DNA from: Cognataquiflexum rubidum | Lineage (GTDB): Bacteria > Bacteroidota > Bacteroidia > Cytophagales > Cyclobacteriaceae | Assembly: GCF_022538115.1 (NCBI RefSeq) | Contig: NZ_JAKZAL010000002.1 | Location: forward strand, 124,001-188,000 | Length of the DNA stretch: 64,000 bases | Direction: 5' to 3' | In this document: one piece after another, positions 61,608 to 64,000 of the stretch | Numbering within the stretch: the stretch's first letter is position 1 | Layout: every line of letters begins with the position of its first letter | Position numbers and translations under genes: made by a program | The notes under the pieces: model-generated | Seen by the model: the letters and a program-made list of their open reading frames with translations, nothing else | Database searches by the model: none | What the model was told of the DNA's origin: nothing

Positions 61608-63338
61608 TTAGAAAAACATGAATGTGGAGGCTTGGAATGTAAACCAATCATATACATTGGATTCAAAGCTGGATGAAATTGCTTTTCCGGGGTTTGCCCA
61701 AGAAAATAAGCCAAGAAACAGATAATTTCTTTTGAAGAAGTAGCGGTAAGTAGTGGTAAATTCCTGTCCGAAATTTTTATCCTGAAGAGTAGCAATAGGG
61801 GCGAGGGAACCCAAGTTACTTTTGGAATCGGCCATCAGGATAAAATAGTCAAAGCTCAGGTCCATGTTTTTGGCTAAGAAAGCTTTCATTTCGATCCTAT
61901 GGGTCAAGAGATTCCCGTCCCCAAGTATTTTCTTAAAGTTGATCCCTTGGATCCAGTTGCCCAAACCGCCTCCCTGGAGGATATCAAAGCGTTCAAATCT
62001 TGTTGTCTCAGGATCGTCTCCCTGCATAAAAGCAAACCTATAGTACAGGGAAGGGCTTTTTTTCCAAGCCTGCTTCACTATTCCTCCTCCCAAATACCAG
62101 CCGTTTGCCACCATATCCGCATTGCGGTTCCTTTGGAAGGCGTATTCTGATTTGACAAAAATCCCCGTTCCTGCAATGTTATTGACCCAGACTTTCGGAT
62201 TGATGGTTTGCAATCCCTCTAAAGAAATCCTCCCGTCCGGAGTGGCGTAGGTGGCCTTTGAAGAATTGATGGTGATGTAATGAAGTGCCAGGTCCAGATG
62301 CTTGTTGTCATTGTAGGATACACCCCCGCCAAGGTACCGGGTATCGCTCTGTCTATCTTTGAATAATTCCTGTGGCTCAACATAGTATGCCGAGAAATTG
62401 AATTTTTTCCAATGGACTTTTGCCCAAGCGGTCATTTGAAAAGCTGTCCTTGAATTCAGATACACACTTCCCCTCTCGCCGGCATTTGCCGACCCCGAAA
62501 ATCTCGAGAATAAGAAGCCGTCATTGAGTTGAAAGAATTGCCTCCCGGCCGATAGGTCAATATGGAGTTGTTGGCTTTTGCCCAATTGAGGAAGAAGGAC
62601 TCCTCCATAAAGCCTTTCTATTGTTCCTTTTCCGGCGATCCCTTCTGAATAGATGTCGCTGGAATTTCTTCCGGAAACCAAAAATGTCACTGCCCCATAG
62701 GGATATATTTTGCTTTTGCCCAATTGGGTGATACCTGCAATACCCGGCTCTAAAAATGTCTCCCCCCAAAATCTCGGTCCCCGACCTGCAGGATTGTTTG
62801 CTACGGTATTGCCTTGGGTAAATTCAGCACCTTTCGAAAAAAACGCATTTTGGTCATGGTAAAAACCAACTGCACCGTTGAGGATCAAGGTCAATTTAGT
62901 CCTTTCGGTCTCAATAAGGGTAGGAAAAGGAAGATCCTTTTTGGATTCTTTTTCCTTTTTCTCTCCCTCACTCCAAAAAGATGATCGGATCACCAATACT
63001 ACAGGACCGGAAATTTCGGGAGTGTATACTTTGTAGCCGGCGGATTTGATTTCTTCTTGCTTCAAGAAAACAGAGATCGCCAAATCCACAGAAAATTGTC
63101 TAAAAACACTGCCTGGTTTGATATTGAAAGCATCGTAAAATGCCTGGATCTCAAGGGAATCTGCCAGGTATTCTTTCCCGTCTTTTTCCAAAAGAATCAC
63201 AACAGCCCGGATAGGGCTTCCCTCCACGGTGTTAGGCACTACTTCAACCCCAAATATTTGGTCTATCTGTCCAAATGCCGGGATTCTTAACAAAGTAAAA
63301 AGCAAAAACAGAGTGAAACTTGTGTAAAGGTTTTTCAT
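61608..63338 (-). CDS. Large outer-membrane protein with N-terminal domain and barrel
   Basis: A 576-residue protein with a signal peptide (LFLLFTLLRIPAFGQ). Residues about 25-125 form a mixed alpha/beta domain that may be POTRA-like; then comes a beta-barrel of about 400 residues with strand-turn patterns (KIYPYGAVTFLVSGRN, FTTTYRYFFKRNYLFLGLFSW) ending in FTFQASTFMFF. The family was not recognised. It is the first gene of the four-gene envelope operon. Confidence 0.7.
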   Translation of the reverse strand: MKNLYTSFTLFLLFTLLRIPAFGQIDQIFGVEVVPNTVEGSPIRAVVILLEKDGKEYLADSLEIQAFYDAFNIKPGSVFRQFSVDLAISVFLKQEEIKSAGYKVYTPEISGPVVLVIRSSFWSEGEKKEKESKKDLPFPTLIETERTKLTLILNGAVGFYHDQNAFFSKGAEFTQGNTVANNPAGRGPRFWGETFLEPGIAGITQLGKSKIYPYGAVTFLVSGRNSSDIYSEGIAGKGTIERLYGGVLLPQLGKSQQLHIDLSAGRQFFQLNDGFLFSRFSGSANAGERGSVYLNSRTAFQMTAWAKVHWKKFNFSAYYVEPQELFKDRQSDTRYLGGGVSYNDNKHLDLALHYITINSSKATYATPDGRISLEGLQTINPKVWVNNIAGTGIFVKSEYAFQRNRNADMVANGWYLGGGIVKQAWKKSPSLYYRFAFMQGDDPETTRFERFDILQGGGLGNWIQGINFKKILGDGNLLTHRIEMKAFLAKNMDLSFDYFILMADSKSNLGSLAPIATLQDKNFGQEFTTTYRYFFKRNYLFLGLFSWANPGKAISSSFESNVYDWFTFQASTFMFF

Positions 63339-63349
63339 GTGGTTTTAGA

Positions 63350-63384
63350 AAAAAACGGTACGGATGGAGGGTTCAATCCGTACC
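63350..63384 (-). terminator. Intrinsic terminator of the SDR gene
   Basis: On the minus strand GGTACGGAT pairs with ATCCGTACC around a 10-base loop and is followed by seven T. It ends the SDR transcript 14 bases after its stop codon and separates it from the envelope operon. Confidence 0.8.
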
Positions 63385-63398
63385 ATTTGTAGCAGTTA

Positions 63399-64000
63399 TT
63401 AGTCTTTGTTGGTAGGCATTTTACTTTTATAAGATCCTCCGCCATCAATCCTCAGGTCAATTCCTGTAATCCATTGTGCAGCATCACTCATCAAAAACAT
63501 CATTCCATAAGCAATCTCAATAGGAGCCCCACGGCGCTTCATTACAAACATATCTGAAAGTGCCTTTAGCATTTCCGGAGTGTATCCGGCTGCCAATGTG
63601 CTGTCTCCATTGTCCACCGAACCGATCAAAACGGTATTGAACCTTACTTTTGGACCCGAAACAACCGCCATACTGCGGACCATATTCATCAATCCAGCTT
63701 TTGCGGTGCTGTATTCAATGAATTCAGGAGAAGGGGATACGCCCACCATTGATCCTGAAAATACCACAGAGGCATTGGGTTCTTTTTCAAGGTAAGGCAT
63801 GCACATCTTGGTGAGGTTATAGGAGCCTACGGTGTTGAGCAAATAGGACTTGACCATTTTTTCAGAATTCGATTCCCAAATAGGGGTATTGGCTCCCCAA
63901 CCGACGTTGTTGATCAAACCTGAAATCTTTCCGAATTTGTCTATGGTTGTTTTGACCAGGTTTTCAAGGTCTGCTTCGTTTGTAGCATCTGTTTTGATTC
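63399..64000 (-). CDS. SDR-family oxidoreductase, 5' end beyond window
   Basis: The frame is open to the right edge; codons above 63917 continue as KTDATNEADLENLVKTTIDK, so the true start lies outside. Visible Rossmann features are LINNVGW (the NNAG motif), catalytic Ser in VFSGSMVGVSP, YSTAK (Tyr-x3-Lys) and a C-terminal TGIDLRIDGGGSY. It reduces or oxidises an alcohol or carbonyl with NAD(P); the substrate is unknown. Confidence 0.9.
   Translation of the reverse strand, partial: IKTDATNEADLENLVKTTIDKFGKISGLINNVGWGANTPIWESNSEKMVKSYLLNTVGSYNLTKMCMPYLEKEPNASVVFSGSMVGVSPSPEFIEYSTAKAGLMNMVRSMAVVSGPKVRFNTVLIGSVDNGDSTLAAGYTPEMLKALSDMFVMKRRGAPIEIAYGMMFLMSDAAQWITGIDLRIDGGGSYKSKMPTNKD

Noticed and set aside
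1-64000. tRNA, rRNA and riboswitch genes
   Set aside because: No stretch with a cloverleaf, rRNA core motif or a recognisable riboswitch core was found by eye, including upstream of moaA and feoA; a covariance-model scan would settle it.

Overview
The window looks like a chromosomal segment of a Bacteroidota bacterium, most plausibly from the Cytophagales (Cyclobacteriaceae-like). The signs are AT-leaning DNA, AraC regulators with the Bacteroidetes-type N-terminus, a PCMD lipoprotein, DUF1080 and cytochrome c dehydrogenase pairs, a Sec-type (clade II) nitrous oxide reductase cluster, TANNTTTG-like -7 elements and many intergenic repeats. The assignment is inference from protein style; no rRNA or tRNA gene was seen.

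Layout. 0-4.8 kb: a CheR-type hybrid histidine kinase (cut by the left edge), a response regulator, an AraC regulator, a DUF2383 protein and a secreted nuclease. 5-14.3 kb: a membrane-anchored alpha/beta hydrolase, a cation diffusion facilitator, a patatin/outer-membrane-barrel protein, a MATE exporter and a PIN toxin-antitoxin pair, separated by repeat-rich spacers. 14.3-23.3 kb (minus strand): a complete-looking denitrification module reading Rrf2 regulator, RIC/ScdA di-iron repair protein, a membrane protein fused in frame to a cytochrome c lipoprotein, NosZ, a NosB-like membrane protein, NosL, NosD, NosF, NosY. 23.5-30.1 kb: a phased 22-bp repeat array, then a TetR-TolC-MFP-RND efflux operon with two matching operator palindromes. 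30.5-33.5 kb: feoA-feoB-Cys-rich peptide and a small helical protein. 33.5-39.4 kb (minus): a molybdenum cofactor operon moaA-moeA-tauE-moaD-moeB/rhodanese-moaE-moaC/mogA. 40.4-44.2 kb: a secreted DUF1080 hydrolase and a propeller-cytochrome c protein. 44.2-48 kb: repeat islands around a CIA30 protein and a serine hydrolase, including a 271-bp tandem array. 48.8-56.9 kb (minus): a tight eight-gene operon, PqqD-like protein, ATP-grasp ligase, PLP decarboxylase, urea-transporter/M23-peptidase fusion, TPR-barrel protein, TPR protein, cytochrome c and a secreted isoaspartyl methyltransferase. 57-58 kb: another repeat island and a remnant copy of the RND gene 3' end. 58-64 kb: TetR, DUF502, a four-gene envelope operon and an SDR enzyme cut by the right edge.

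How it works together. The nos genes reduce N2O and carry their own likely nitric-oxide-sensing regulator and damage-repair protein. The moa/moe operon makes molybdenum cofactor and includes two sulfur-handling elements, a rhodanese domain and a TauE exporter. The strongest candidate for an undescribed system is the 48.8-56.9 kb operon: a carrier-like PqqD protein, a ligase and a decarboxylase coupled to a membrane protein with a periplasmic-type M23 peptidase domain and to outer-membrane parts, which suggests synthesis and envelope delivery or attachment of an amino-acid-derived product. That function is a hypothesis from gene content only.
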